Assembly: GCA_041688385.1 (NCBI GenBank) | Contig: JBDNIH010000103.1 | Span: forward strand, 1-8,207 | Reading direction: 5' to 3' | Length of the DNA stretch: 8,207 nucleotides | Source of the DNA: UBA7662 sp041688385 | GTDB lineage: Bacteria > Bacteroidota > Bacteroidia > UBA7662 | Shown: piece by piece, positions 1 to 6,337 of the stretch | How the letters are laid out: every line of letters starts with the position of its first letter | Position numbering within the stretch: position 1 is the first letter of the stretch | Position numbers and translations under genes: made by a program | Notes under the pieces: generated by a model | The model's input: the letters and a program-made list of their open reading frames with translations, nothing else | What the model was told of the DNA's origin: nothing | Databases searched by the model: none

Positions 1-70
1 AAAAAACGACCTGAACAGCTGCTGCATATTGAACTCAAATTGGGTTCGAATTTCAGCTTTAGTATTGAGA
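1..70. other. Left-edge stretch, possible ends of neighbouring genes
   Basis: No complete gene fits here. Two partial readings are possible. On the minus strand an ATG at 27-25, 43 bases after the stop of the gene at 71-538, opens a frame (MQQLFRSFF) that leaves the window and could be the next gene of that operon. On the plus strand, frame 1 is open from the edge to a TAA at 166-168 (55 codons) and could be the tail of a convergent gene, but it would overlap the 71-538 gene by almost 100 bases, which is unusual. The sequence alone does not decide between them, and both may be chance. Confidence 0.2.
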
Positions 71-538
71 TTATAAAATTATGCTTTCCACAGCTTTCGG
101 ATGGCTTAGCAATTCAGCAACAGCCAGTTCAGCTGAAAGTAAATCTGCCCAACATTGAATGTAAGTAACCACATCTAACTTTTTGTTGCGCTGTGGGTGT
201 CGCTGATTGTTTGGCATGGCTTTTAAAACTTTATCGTCGGCCAGATTTTCGAGGTTTTCGATATCGCGGTTGTTCAGTCCTAAAGCCAACAATTCCCCGA
301 TGATCCAATGCATGGGTAAACCGCTGCCAACGCAATATTCTCGGATTTGGGTGCTCCAGTCTCCATGTCCTCCGAGTGCTATCTGGTGAATTTCGGCCTT
401 TGATAAGTGGGTGATTTCCTGAGCCAGGTGACCACAATTGCAGGCACCCATATGGCCCCACTGGTAGTTAGGGCTATTTTGAATACGTTGAGCAGTCGAC
501 CGAAGTACAGCAATCAGTTCAATAGAAGCTACAGCCAT
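71..538 (-). CDS. Conserved Bacteroidota protein of unknown function (WGHMGxCNCG motif)
   Basis: This is a 155-residue soluble protein with no signal peptide or membrane segment. The start is the ATG at 538, since no other in-frame ATG lies nearby upstream. The most distinctive part is residues 27-40, WGHMGACNCGHLAQ, which places two cysteines (33, 35) and two histidines (29, 37) within nine residues; Cys69 and Cys129 are the other cysteines. Such a cluster could bind metal or act in redox chemistry, but that is inference. The rest looks mostly helical, with a GLPMHWIIGELLALGL segment (73-88) and a helical C-terminus containing a WADLLSAELAVAELL stretch. From memory, similar proteins with WGHMGxCNCG and a following GDW...YC...SGLPM pattern occur widely in Bacteroidota and are annotated as hypothetical. 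It is divergent from the DUF5686 gene and has its own -7 box at 593-600. I do not know its function. Confidence 0.85.
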   Translation of the reverse strand: MAVASIELIAVLRSTAQRIQNSPNYQWGHMGACNCGHLAQEITHLSKAEIHQIALGGHGDWSTQIREYCVGSGLPMHWIIGELLALGLNNRDIENLENLADDKVLKAMPNNQRHPQRNKKLDVVTYIQCWADLLSAELAVAELLSHPKAVESIIL

Positions 539-592
539 TTTTTTTTAGTTAGATAACAATATAACCGCGGCTTGGTTTGAAACCGTTGGTGT

Positions 593-600
593 CAAAGTTA
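593..600 (-). promoter_or_regulatory. Candidate -7 promoter box (TAACTTTG) for the 71-538 gene
   Basis: Read on the minus strand, the sequence is TAACTTTG, an exact match to the Bacteroidota -7 consensus TAnnTTTG. It lies 54 bases upstream of the ATG at 538, giving a leader of roughly 45-50 bases. No convincing TTTG -33 box is visible at the expected distance, so the call rests on the -7 box and its position. Confidence 0.45.
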
Positions 601-617
601 GTTGCTTGTAGAATGAA

Positions 618-625
618 TAGTTTTG
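618..625 (+). promoter_or_regulatory. Candidate -7 promoter box (TAGTTTTG) for the DUF5686 gene
   Basis: TAGTTTTG matches the Bacteroidota -7 consensus TAnnTTTG exactly. It ends 17 bases before the ATG at 643, so the leader would be only about 10 bases, short but tolerable for a gene without a Shine-Dalgarno sequence. There is no clear -33 TTTG. Together with the minus-strand box at 593-600 it makes the 539-642 gap a compact divergent promoter region. Confidence 0.45.
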
Positions 626-642
626 CCCGAAATTAGCGGCCT

Positions 643-3165
643 ATGCGTTGGTGTTTTTTTCTGGTTTTGATGCTTTCTACGGCTTATTTCACTCGGCTTT
701 CTGCTCAGGGGGTAAGTGGGAGCGTTAAATCAACCCATAGCGAAGTACTTCCTTATGCTGCGTTTTTGATTACGCCCGGCAACCATTCGGGTATCACCAA
801 CGAGCAAGGGCGATTTGAAATGAAACTTCCACCCGGAAACTACACCATTCAGGTGCATTTTATGGGTTACCAAGGCGTGAAAAAAGAGTTTTCGGTCGCT
901 GCTGCTTTTACCCGCCTCGACATACAACTCGATCGTCAGGTTTTTGAGTTGGCCGAAGTAAAAGTAAAAGCCAGCAATGAAGACCCTGCCTATGACATGA
1001 TGCGGCAAGCTATTGCCAAAGCTCCCCTTCACCGGGCTGTGGTTCAGTCCTATGCAGCACGTTCTTACGTAAAGGGCACCATGCTCGTCAAAAAAGCGCC
1101 CTGGGCGGTTCGCAAGCTCATGGAAAGCGAAAAATTCAAAGTCGGCACTACCTATGTCATGGAATCGGTGAGTACGTTGAATTATGTACAGCCTGCCACT
1201 TTTTCGGAGAAGGTGATATCGTTGCGGTCCAATCTGCCCCCCGCCGTCAATTCCCAGATTAGTTTTGCGTCTTATAGCTTTTACAATGTACAAGTAGCGG
1301 GTATGACTTCACCCTTGGCGCCGAACGCCTTGCGCATCTACCGCTTTAAATTCCAGGGCAGCAAGCAAGAGGGCGACAAACGTATCGTGAAAATTGAAGT
1401 AAAGCCCCGTGTGCCCGGACCAGGTGTGGTGGATGGGGTATTGTATTTGGTGTATGGCGACTGGAACATTCACAGCTTGGAATTAAACTACATCGATAGC
1501 GAAGGTTATCCGTATAAATTTATTCAGCAGTATCAACAGATTGATGAACTCTGGATGCCGACCAAGCTGGATATTACCGTTCAAATCACCTATTTGGGTG
1601 CTGTGGCTGATATACGTTATCTCACTTCGGTAAGAGATTACAAGGTGACACCCAATACAGCGATGCTGGCACGACTCAGCAAACAAACGGCGGCCCCGGA
1701 AATTGAAGTGGATAAAACGGCGCGTAAAACAGCCAAACGCAATAACCGCGAAATCGAAAAACAACGTGACGATACCCTTTCAATCAATGAAGCATTGATT
1801 GACTACCGTTTCGATATTGATACGTTGGCGCGGCTGCAACCCGATTCGGTGTGGGATGAATTACGCCAAGTGCCCCTCGAAGAAATGGAAATATTGGGCT
1901 ACCGGCAGTCCGATTCCATGTACGTTGCGGAGTACGAAAAAATGAAGCGCGAAGCGCAGGGACCCGCCCGTTTTAAAGTAAAAGATGTGGTGATGGGTTA
2001 CCGTTACCACAAAGGACGGAAAATAGAAGACCGTATCTACCCGTATTCCTTCCAGTATTACGGCCTCCTGAGCAGTTTTGCGCCGAATCTCGATTTTTTC
2101 AATGCTGTCGAGGGTTTTGCGTTTAATACGGGAATTATAGTGACCAATGCCACGGGTGTAGATAAACGCGAATCCACCGAGCTCCTACTGCGGTATTCCT
2201 TTGGCCGCCAAAAAATCCTGCCGCGCATTACCCACGAAAGGGTATACGAAGGCGGGAAATTGCGCATTGGCGCTGGACTTGTACATACCCAGTTTAATGC
2301 CGCTGAGCCCATTCATCCGGGCATGAATATGTTGTACACCTTCGTGGGCAACCAACACCTCATGCCGCTGTATCAAAAGGCCTATTTGCAGCTGGAATGG
2401 CAACATCGTTTCGCCCCGACTTGGTCGTTCGAAAGTAGCTTGGAGTTTGCTCAACGTACCGCTTTACCGCTCAGCGACCGTTTATGGGTGTATCCGGATA
2501 ACTTGCGTTTTGGCAGCAATGCTCCGGCCAATTCCGGATCATTTAATACGGCTTTCTTCCGACACAATCTAGTTCGCTTACAATACGCCTTACTTTGGCG
2601 CCCCGGCGCCCGGTTGGCGCGTTACAATGGCCGAGAATATGTGCGCAAAAGAAATATTCCTACCTTCCGTTTAGAAGCTATAGGCGGATTAACAGGTTCG
2701 CCTACTACGCCCTTTCTCAAATCAAGCCTTGGTGTCGAACAACGCAAAGGATTGGGGCAGGGCAGGGCATTAAGTTACCAGCTGAGCGTAGGTACTTTTT
2801 TGCGTAAACCGGTTTATTTCCCCGATTTCCACCATTTTGATGGCAACCAGACCATTTTTATGGGGCGGTTGCCTTTCCGGTTTCGGTCACTCGACTATTA
2901 TCAGCATAGCACAACCGGCACCTATACCCAGTTTTTTAGCAGCTACAATACCCGGCGTTTGTTGTTTACTCAGTTCGAAGTGATGCGGCAGCTTGGGCTC
3001 GACGAATTGCTTTTTTGTAATGCCATGACCACAGCTACTTTTCAGTACATAGAAACGGGCTACCGCCTTGATGGAATAGCCCGCTTATTGGGTGTTGATG
3101 TGTTTGCTGGATTTAGCCCTGCCGCTCAGCCACAATTTGGCTTGCGCCTAAAGGTTGATTTTTAG
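643..3165 (+). CDS. DUF5686 outer-membrane protein with N-terminal carboxypeptidase-regulatory-like domain
   Basis: This is an 840-residue exported protein. Residues 1-22 form a signal peptide (hydrophobic core FFLVLMLSTAYF, likely cleavage after LSA or SAQ). Residues 23-107 form a CarboxypepD_reg-like beta-sandwich with the typical NEQGRFEMKLPPGNYTI pattern (53-69), the same domain type that precedes TonB-dependent receptors. The DUF5686 region begins near residue 113 (DPAYDMMRQAI) and runs to the end. The linker at 355-440 is charged and lysine/glutamate-rich. From about 465 the chain has alternating aromatic/hydrophobic strands typical of a beta-barrel, includes FHHFDGNQT (729-737), and ends in a terminal Phe (KVDF) as barrel proteins recognised by the BAM complex usually do. 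No plug or TonB box is evident, so it is not a TonB-dependent receptor. The family is essentially confined to Bacteroidota and its role is unknown; cell-surface or outer-membrane placement is inferred. The gene looks intact and full length. Confidence 0.9.
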   Translation: MRWCFFLVLMLSTAYFTRLSAQGVSGSVKSTHSEVLPYAAFLITPGNHSGITNEQGRFEMKLPPGNYTIQVHFMGYQGVKKEFSVAAAFTRLDIQLDRQVFELAEVKVKASNEDPAYDMMRQAIAKAPLHRAVVQSYAARSYVKGTMLVKKAPWAVRKLMESEKFKVGTTYVMESVSTLNYVQPATFSEKVISLRSNLPPAVNSQISFASYSFYNVQVAGMTSPLAPNALRIYRFKFQGSKQEGDKRIVKIEVKPRVPGPGVVDGVLYLVYGDWNIHSLELNYIDSEGYPYKFIQQYQQIDELWMPTKLDITVQITYLGAVADIRYLTSVRDYKVTPNTAMLARLSKQTAAPEIEVDKTARKTAKRNNREIEKQRDDTLSINEALIDYRFDIDTLARLQPDSVWDELRQVPLEEMEILGYRQSDSMYVAEYEKMKREAQGPARFKVKDVVMGYRYHKGRKIEDRIYPYSFQYYGLLSSFAPNLDFFNAVEGFAFNTGIIVTNATGVDKRESTELLLRYSFGRQKILPRITHERVYEGGKLRIGAGLVHTQFNAAEPIHPGMNMLYTFVGNQHLMPLYQKAYLQLEWQHRFAPTWSFESSLEFAQRTALPLSDRLWVYPDNLRFGSNAPANSGSFNTAFFRHNLVRLQYALLWRPGARLARYNGREYVRKRNIPTFRLEAIGGLTGSPTTPFLKSSLGVEQRKGLGQGRALSYQLSVGTFLRKPVYFPDFHHFDGNQTIFMGRLPFRFRSLDYYQHSTTGTYTQFFSSYNTRRLLFTQFEVMRQLGLDELLFCNAMTTATFQYIETGYRLDGIARLLGVDVFAGFSPAAQPQFGLRLKVDF

Positions 3166-3854
3166 CCGCCAAAACCACCACCACCAAAAAGCAACCTGAC
3201 GTAAAAGCCGTTGTTTTGGCCCGTAGGGATATCGGTTAAATCACGCCCATTCATCCGGTAACGCCCAGCGCCAGGCGAAAAGAAATAACCGGCCGAAAGG
3301 CCAACGATTGGACCACCGCCTCCGTTTACATTGCCAATTATGGGTAAGGCAAAATTGACCGAAAAGTCGAGTATCGGCACTTCGGCGCGGATGACCGTTA
3401 TCTGGTTGGGATTGACAAAGGCCGCCGTTATGCTGTTCGACGTGGTATTGTTTTCGATGGTGATTTCACTGTCGATGCCGCCAAAGCCGACCAAAGGATA
3501 AAACAGCAACTTTTTGCTCAGGGCAAAAGTGTAACCGAGCAAAAAACTGCCGTAGGAGTTTTGGATACTGCCGGTATTGTTCGCCGAACTGAACTGCTGT
3601 CGACCCATACTTCCGCCCCGACCACCAAGGAGGAAGTTATTGATGATGCCAAAACCTTCGCCACCTACGCTCAATTGGCGACTTTGCAAAGGAGTATAGC
3701 TTGCGGCAGTGAGCTGGGCATTTAAGCCCGGTTGTTGCAAATCGGCCATACCAAAGCTAAAGAAGCCGATACCGCCATACCGTTTGGTTTGCTGGGCCTC
3801 GGTGCTGTTACTCAGCAGCAGGCTACAAAAAAGGAGAAGAAGGAGATTTTTCAT
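3162..3854 (-). CDS. Exported glycine-rich protein, probably a small outer-membrane beta-barrel
   Basis: This is a 230-residue protein starting at the ATG at 3854. I prefer this to the in-frame ATG at 3935 because it begins exactly at a classic signal peptide (MKNLLLLLFCSLLLSNSTEA, likely cleaved after residue 20 before QQ) and because the longer form would overlap the upstream gene. The mature chain alternates hydrophobic and polar residues with aromatic girdles (YGSFLLGYTFAL, 101-112; LDFSVNFALPIIGNVNGGGG, 162-181; GFYVRLLFGGG, 216-226), consistent with an 8-12-stranded barrel. It ends in an unusual glycine tail, GGGGFGG, rather than a terminal Phe. I do not recognise a named family. It is the last gene of a three-gene operon, 5 bases after the winged-helix regulator. 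Its TAA (3162-3164) interlocks with the TAG (3163-3165) of the convergent DUF5686 gene, so no separate terminator fits between them. Confidence 0.8.
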   Translation of the reverse strand: MKNLLLLLFCSLLLSNSTEAQQTKRYGGIGFFSFGMADLQQPGLNAQLTAASYTPLQSRQLSVGGEGFGIINNFLLGGRGGSMGRQQFSSANNTGSIQNSYGSFLLGYTFALSKKLLFYPLVGFGGIDSEITIENNTTSNSITAAFVNPNQITVIRAEVPILDFSVNFALPIIGNVNGGGGPIVGLSAGYFFSPGAGRYRMNGRDLTDIPTGQNNGFYVRLLFGGGGFGG

Positions 3855-3859
3855 GTCTT

Positions 3860-4150
3860 TTAAAGTTGAATGTAGGTTTTTAAAGCGGTTACATAAGTGG
3901 CCAATGCGGCTTTGCCGACGGGCGTTATAGCGCAACTGGTACGCGGTTTTTTCCCATTAAAATCTTTGACTATTGTAATGTAACCCGCTGTTTGCAGTTT
4001 GTCCAGTTGTACGCTGAGGTTGCCGGCTGTGGAGCCGGTTTTTTCGCGTAGATACACAAATTCTGCCGATACCACCGATGCCAGCAAGGACATCACAGCG
4101 AGTCGCAAGGACTGGTGCAATAGTGGATCGAGTTCTTTAAAATCAGTCAT
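3860..4150 (-). CDS. Winged-helix transcriptional regulator (HTH_34 / PF13601 type)
   Basis: This is a 96-residue one-domain DNA-binding protein. The start is the ATG at 4150: from there the protein begins MTDFKELDPLLHQSLRL, the usual opening of this family, whereas the longer in-frame start at 4231 would add a cysteine-rich leader that is only the upstream gene read out of frame. Helix 1 lies about 7-25, helix 2 about 30-38 (EFVYLREKTG), the recognition helix about 41-55 (TAGNLSVQLDKLQTAG), and the wing about 57-76 (YITIVKDFNGKKPRTSCAIT). The pattern of 'NLSVxLxKLxxAGYI' followed by 'KxFxGKKPRT' is characteristic of the PF13601 family, relatives of MarR/ArsR. There is no ligand-binding domain; Cys73 in the wing is the only cysteine. 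Its ATG overlaps the membrane-protein stop in ATGACTGA (8 bp), suggesting translational coupling. It probably autoregulates through the palindromes at 4742-4765 (inference). Confidence 0.9.
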   Translation of the reverse strand: MTDFKELDPLLHQSLRLAVMSLLASVVSAEFVYLREKTGSTAGNLSVQLDKLQTAGYITIVKDFNGKKPRTSCAITPVGKAALATYVTALKTYIQL

Positions 4151-4712
4151 TACGTTGTGCGTAAAGCAGGTGGCCCGGCACAATATAGCCACACAATATG
4201 GCACCAGCCATGAGGAGCAACTGCACGTCAAAAGCCGAAAACATCGCTGCTATTCCACAAATCCAACAGATAATACCGCCAAAAATGAGGGGTTTAAAAC
4301 GCAATATACCCCCAGAAACGAAGGTGCCGAGACCGTAAAGTAGGATAACTACTGGATAAGAACCGGTAAAACCAATCTGCCCCGAGAAGCTTAAAACGGT
4401 AATCAATACAATTAAAAATGCCCCCCATAAATAAACCATGGCGGTATCTACATGGGTAAGTACTGTTGCTTGCTGACTTTTTCGGTAACCAATAATGCCG
4501 GAGAGGACGCCTGCCACTGGCATCAATACCCAGCTCATCCACGGATTTTGAATACCAGCTTGCAGTAGGAGGTAATGGGCCAAAGCGGCTATTAGTGCGG
4601 CATAGCCCCAAAGCAGATAAAATACGCCGTTTTCGCCAACGCGCTGGCGACTTTGCTGGACCATGGCGTGAATGATTTCCAGACTTTCTTTTTGCGTGAG
4701 TTGCTTTTCCAT
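4143..4712 (-). CDS. Six-helix membrane protein paired with a winged-helix regulator
   Basis: This is a 189-residue protein of unknown function, starting at the ATG at 4712. The longer in-frame start at 4802 lies upstream of the promoter box and would read through it, so it is rejected. Residues 1-28 are a charged, helical cytoplasmic lead (KESLEIIHAMVQQSRQRV). Six hydrophobic segments follow at about 30-50, 57-75, 92-112, 119-138, 141-160 and 163-182, and the chain ends in a short polar tail QRND. There is no catalytic motif or transporter signature. Small membrane proteins with the opening 'ESLxIIxxM' and a following WGY motif are, from memory, recurrent neighbours of PF13601 regulators in Bacteroidota and are left as hypothetical. 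It is first in the operon, has a -7 box 25 bases upstream, and overlaps the regulator by 8 bp. A sensing or signal-relay role for the pair is conceivable but unproven. Confidence 0.85.
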   Translation of the reverse strand: MEKQLTQKESLEIIHAMVQQSRQRVGENGVFYLLWGYAALIAALAHYLLLQAGIQNPWMSWVLMPVAGVLSGIIGYRKSQQATVLTHVDTAMVYLWGAFLIVLITVLSFSGQIGFTGSYPVVILLYGLGTFVSGGILRFKPLIFGGIICWICGIAAMFSAFDVQLLLMAGAILCGYIVPGHLLYAQRND

Positions 4713-4737
4713 TGTTCGCTTAGATTTATAACTGCTA

Positions 4738-4745
4738 CAAACATA
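4738..4745 (-). promoter_or_regulatory. Candidate -7 promoter box (TATGTTTG) of the membrane protein/regulator operon
   Basis: On the minus strand this reads TATGTTTG, an exact TAnnTTTG match, 25 bases upstream of the ATG at 4712. The expected leader is about 18 bases. A -33 TTTG is not clear; the closest sequence is a TGGTTTA. The box is overlapped by the first of two palindromes (4742-4757), which suggests that a repressor bound there would block the polymerase. Confidence 0.5.
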
Positions 4746-4765
4746 AACAAGTTTATGATATAAAC
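4742..4765. promoter_or_regulatory. Double palindrome, candidate operator
   Basis: Three alternating copies of ATAAAC/GTTTAT make two overlapping inverted repeats. CATAAAC-aa-GTTTATG occupies 4742-4757 (7-bp arms, 2-bp spacer) and GTTTAT-gat-ATAAAC occupies 4751-4765 (6-bp arms, 3-bp spacer); the middle GTTTAT arm is shared. The first palindrome overlaps the -7 box by four bases and the second covers the space between the -7 and -33 positions. This is the expected place for the operator of a dimeric winged-helix repressor, and the operon it precedes encodes one. Binding by the regulator at 3860-4150 is inference. Confidence 0.5.
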
Positions 4766-4884
4766 CATAATAGAATCTCAAAATATTTTCTTGACAGGGC
4801 ATGCTTACAAAGGAAGTTTTTCAGAAAACGGCACTTAGAATTGAAATAGCAGTCTTTTAAATAACTGGCCTATTCGTTTTCCCG

Positions 4885-4892
4885 TATTTTTG
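4885..4892 (+). promoter_or_regulatory. Candidate -7 promoter box (TATTTTTG) of the sulfur operon
   Basis: TATTTTTG is an exact TAnnTTTG match located 45 bases before the ATG at 4938, which gives a leader of about 40 bases. The surrounding region is AT-rich and no clear -33 TTTG is visible. A small palindrome, GAAC-tta-GTTC, follows at 4892-4902 over the predicted transcription start and might be a regulator site. Confidence 0.45.
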
Positions 4893-4937
4893 AACTTAGT
4901 TCGACTCTGTTTTGCTTTAATTATTTAAGTCCACCGT

Positions 4938-6323
4938 ATGTATATCGAACAACTTTACACTACTTGTTTGGCCGAAGCGGCCTATTATATTGAATCTGAA
5001 GGCGAAGCAATTGTCATAGATCCTATACGTGAAACCACACCCTATCTCAATTTAGCCGCAAAAAGAGGCAGTCGGATCAGGTACATCTTCGAGACCCACT
5101 TTCATGCCGATTTTGTAAGCGGTCACCTCGACCTCGCCAAAAAAACCGGCGCTAGCATTGTTTACGGTCCGGGTGCCCAAACGGCGTATGACACCTATAC
5201 TGCTAAGGACGGTGAACGTTTTCAGCTTGGCAAATTGAGCATAGAAGTATTGCATACCCCTGGGCATACGCCGGAATCGAGTTGTTATTTGCTCCGCGAC
5301 GAAAACGAAAATCCTGTAGCTGTTTTTACCGGCGACACCCTTTTTGTAGGCGACGTAGGCCGGCCTGATTTGGCGATTAAAAGCGACTTGACCATCAACG
5401 ATCTTGCGGGCATGCTTTACGATTCGTTGCGTACCAAAATTATGACTTTGCCCGATGCGGTTACCGTTTATCCGGCCCATGGCGCTGGCTCGAGTTGCGG
5501 CAAAAACATCGGCAAAGAAACATTTTCGACCATAGGAGAGCAGAAAGCGACCAATTATGCCCTGCAGTCCATGTCGAAAGCTGATTTTGTGCTTGCGGTA
5601 ACCGAAGGTCTGAGCGCACCCCCTGCCTATTTTTTCCAGGATGCCCTGATCAATAAAAATGGTTACGACTCCTTAGATGTTGTAAAGGCACGTAATATCA
5701 AAGCATTGACTACAACAGCCGTAAAATCCTTGCTCGAATCGGGTAGTTTACCCCTCGATACCCGGCCGGTACTCGATTTCGAAAAAGGTTTTATCGCCGG
5801 AAGCCTAAGTATCGGTCTCGATGGCCAGTTTGCTATTTGGGCAGCCACTTTACTCGATATTCGCCAGCCCCTCGTGGTGGTGGTAGATGATGCAGCAAAA
5901 GCCGAGGAGGCCATTATTCGGCTTGCACGCGTAGGTTATGAGCGGGTAGATGGTTATGTGGTTTATTCGGAAGCAGCCTTTAAAAAAGCCGGGCTGGAGA
6001 TAGAAACCCTCGTCTCTGTGACAGCGCAACAAGCCGCTGACATGCAGCTTGAAGGTGTTGCTATACTCGACGTACGTAAGCCCGGTGAATATGCCAGCGG
6101 CCACATTGAAGGCGCAACGCACCTTTGTTTGTCGACTTTAAACGAACAAAAGGGCCAATTGAACAAAGAGCAGCCCTATCTGGTACATTGTGCTGGCGGT
6201 TACCGGTCGGTAATAGCCGTGAGTATGCTCAAAAAAGCCGGATTTAACCAACTTATCAATATATATGGAGGCTGGGGCGCTATGAAAGATGTATCCGGTT
6301 TCCCCATTACCACCCCCGTTTAA
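4938..6323 (+). CDS. CstB-like persulfide dioxygenase fused to two rhodanese domains
   Basis: This is a 461-residue cytoplasmic protein with three domains. Residues 1-240 are a metallo-beta-lactamase fold of the ETHE1/persulfide dioxygenase type: THFHADFVSGH (53-63), HTPGH (106-110), TGDTLF (131-136) and YPAHG (178-182). The likely mononuclear iron ligands are His54, His110 and Asp133; His56, Asp58, His63 and His181 complete the motif set. Cys187 in GSSCGKN corresponds, I believe, to the extra cysteine of CstB-type enzymes. Residues about 256-355 are a rhodanese fold with no active-site cysteine (VVVVDDA where the loop should be). Residues about 358-461 are an active rhodanese: LDVRKPGEY, GHIEGA, and loop CAGGYR with Cys418. 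The length is close to that of CstB of Staphylococcus aureus (444 residues), which turns persulfide into thiosulfate through both activities. Expected role: oxidation of low-molecular-weight persulfides and sulfide detoxification. The start is supported by the family's MxIEQxY opening; there is no Shine-Dalgarno sequence. Confidence 0.92.
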   Translation: MYIEQLYTTCLAEAAYYIESEGEAIVIDPIRETTPYLNLAAKRGSRIRYIFETHFHADFVSGHLDLAKKTGASIVYGPGAQTAYDTYTAKDGERFQLGKLSIEVLHTPGHTPESSCYLLRDENENPVAVFTGDTLFVGDVGRPDLAIKSDLTINDLAGMLYDSLRTKIMTLPDAVTVYPAHGAGSSCGKNIGKETFSTIGEQKATNYALQSMSKADFVLAVTEGLSAPPAYFFQDALINKNGYDSLDVVKARNIKALTTTAVKSLLESGSLPLDTRPVLDFEKGFIAGSLSIGLDGQFAIWAATLLDIRQPLVVVVDDAAKAEEAIIRLARVGYERVDGYVVYSEAAFKKAGLEIETLVSVTAQQAADMQLEGVAILDVRKPGEYASGHIEGATHLCLSTLNEQKGQLNKEQPYLVHCAGGYRSVIAVSMLKKAGFNQLINIYGGWGAMKDVSGFPITTPV

Positions 6324-6337
6324 ACCCACCTACCACC

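Noticed and set aside
730..1293. Minus-strand open frame of 187 codons inside the DUF5686 gene
   Set aside because: It is fully antisense to a clear coding region with a signal peptide and recognisable domain, and its own translation has no family resemblance.
3855..3935. Longer start (ATG at 3935) for the exported protein
   Set aside because: It would put 27 residues ahead of a perfect signal peptide and overlap the regulator's coding end; the ATG at 3854 fits both the signal peptide and the operon spacing.
4151..4231. Longer start (ATG at 4231) for the winged-helix regulator
   Set aside because: The added cysteine-rich residues are the membrane-protein gene read in another frame; the ATG at 4150 starts at the family's normal N-terminus.
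3999..4343. Plus-strand open frame of 114 codons
   Set aside because: It lies antisense to two well-supported genes, has low-complexity polar composition and no recognisable domain; treated as a shadow.
4791..4796. TTGACA resembling a sigma-70 -35 box
   Set aside because: No matching -10 box lies at the right distance, and Bacteroidota housekeeping promoters use a different consensus; probably chance.
4713..4802. Longer start (ATG at 4802) for the membrane protein
   Set aside because: The extension passes through the promoter box and palindromes and has no family-like sequence; the ATG at 4712 is preferred.
5052..5480. Minus-strand open frame opposite the dioxygenase domain
   Set aside because: It is antisense to the metal-binding motifs of a strongly supported enzyme and has no features of its own.
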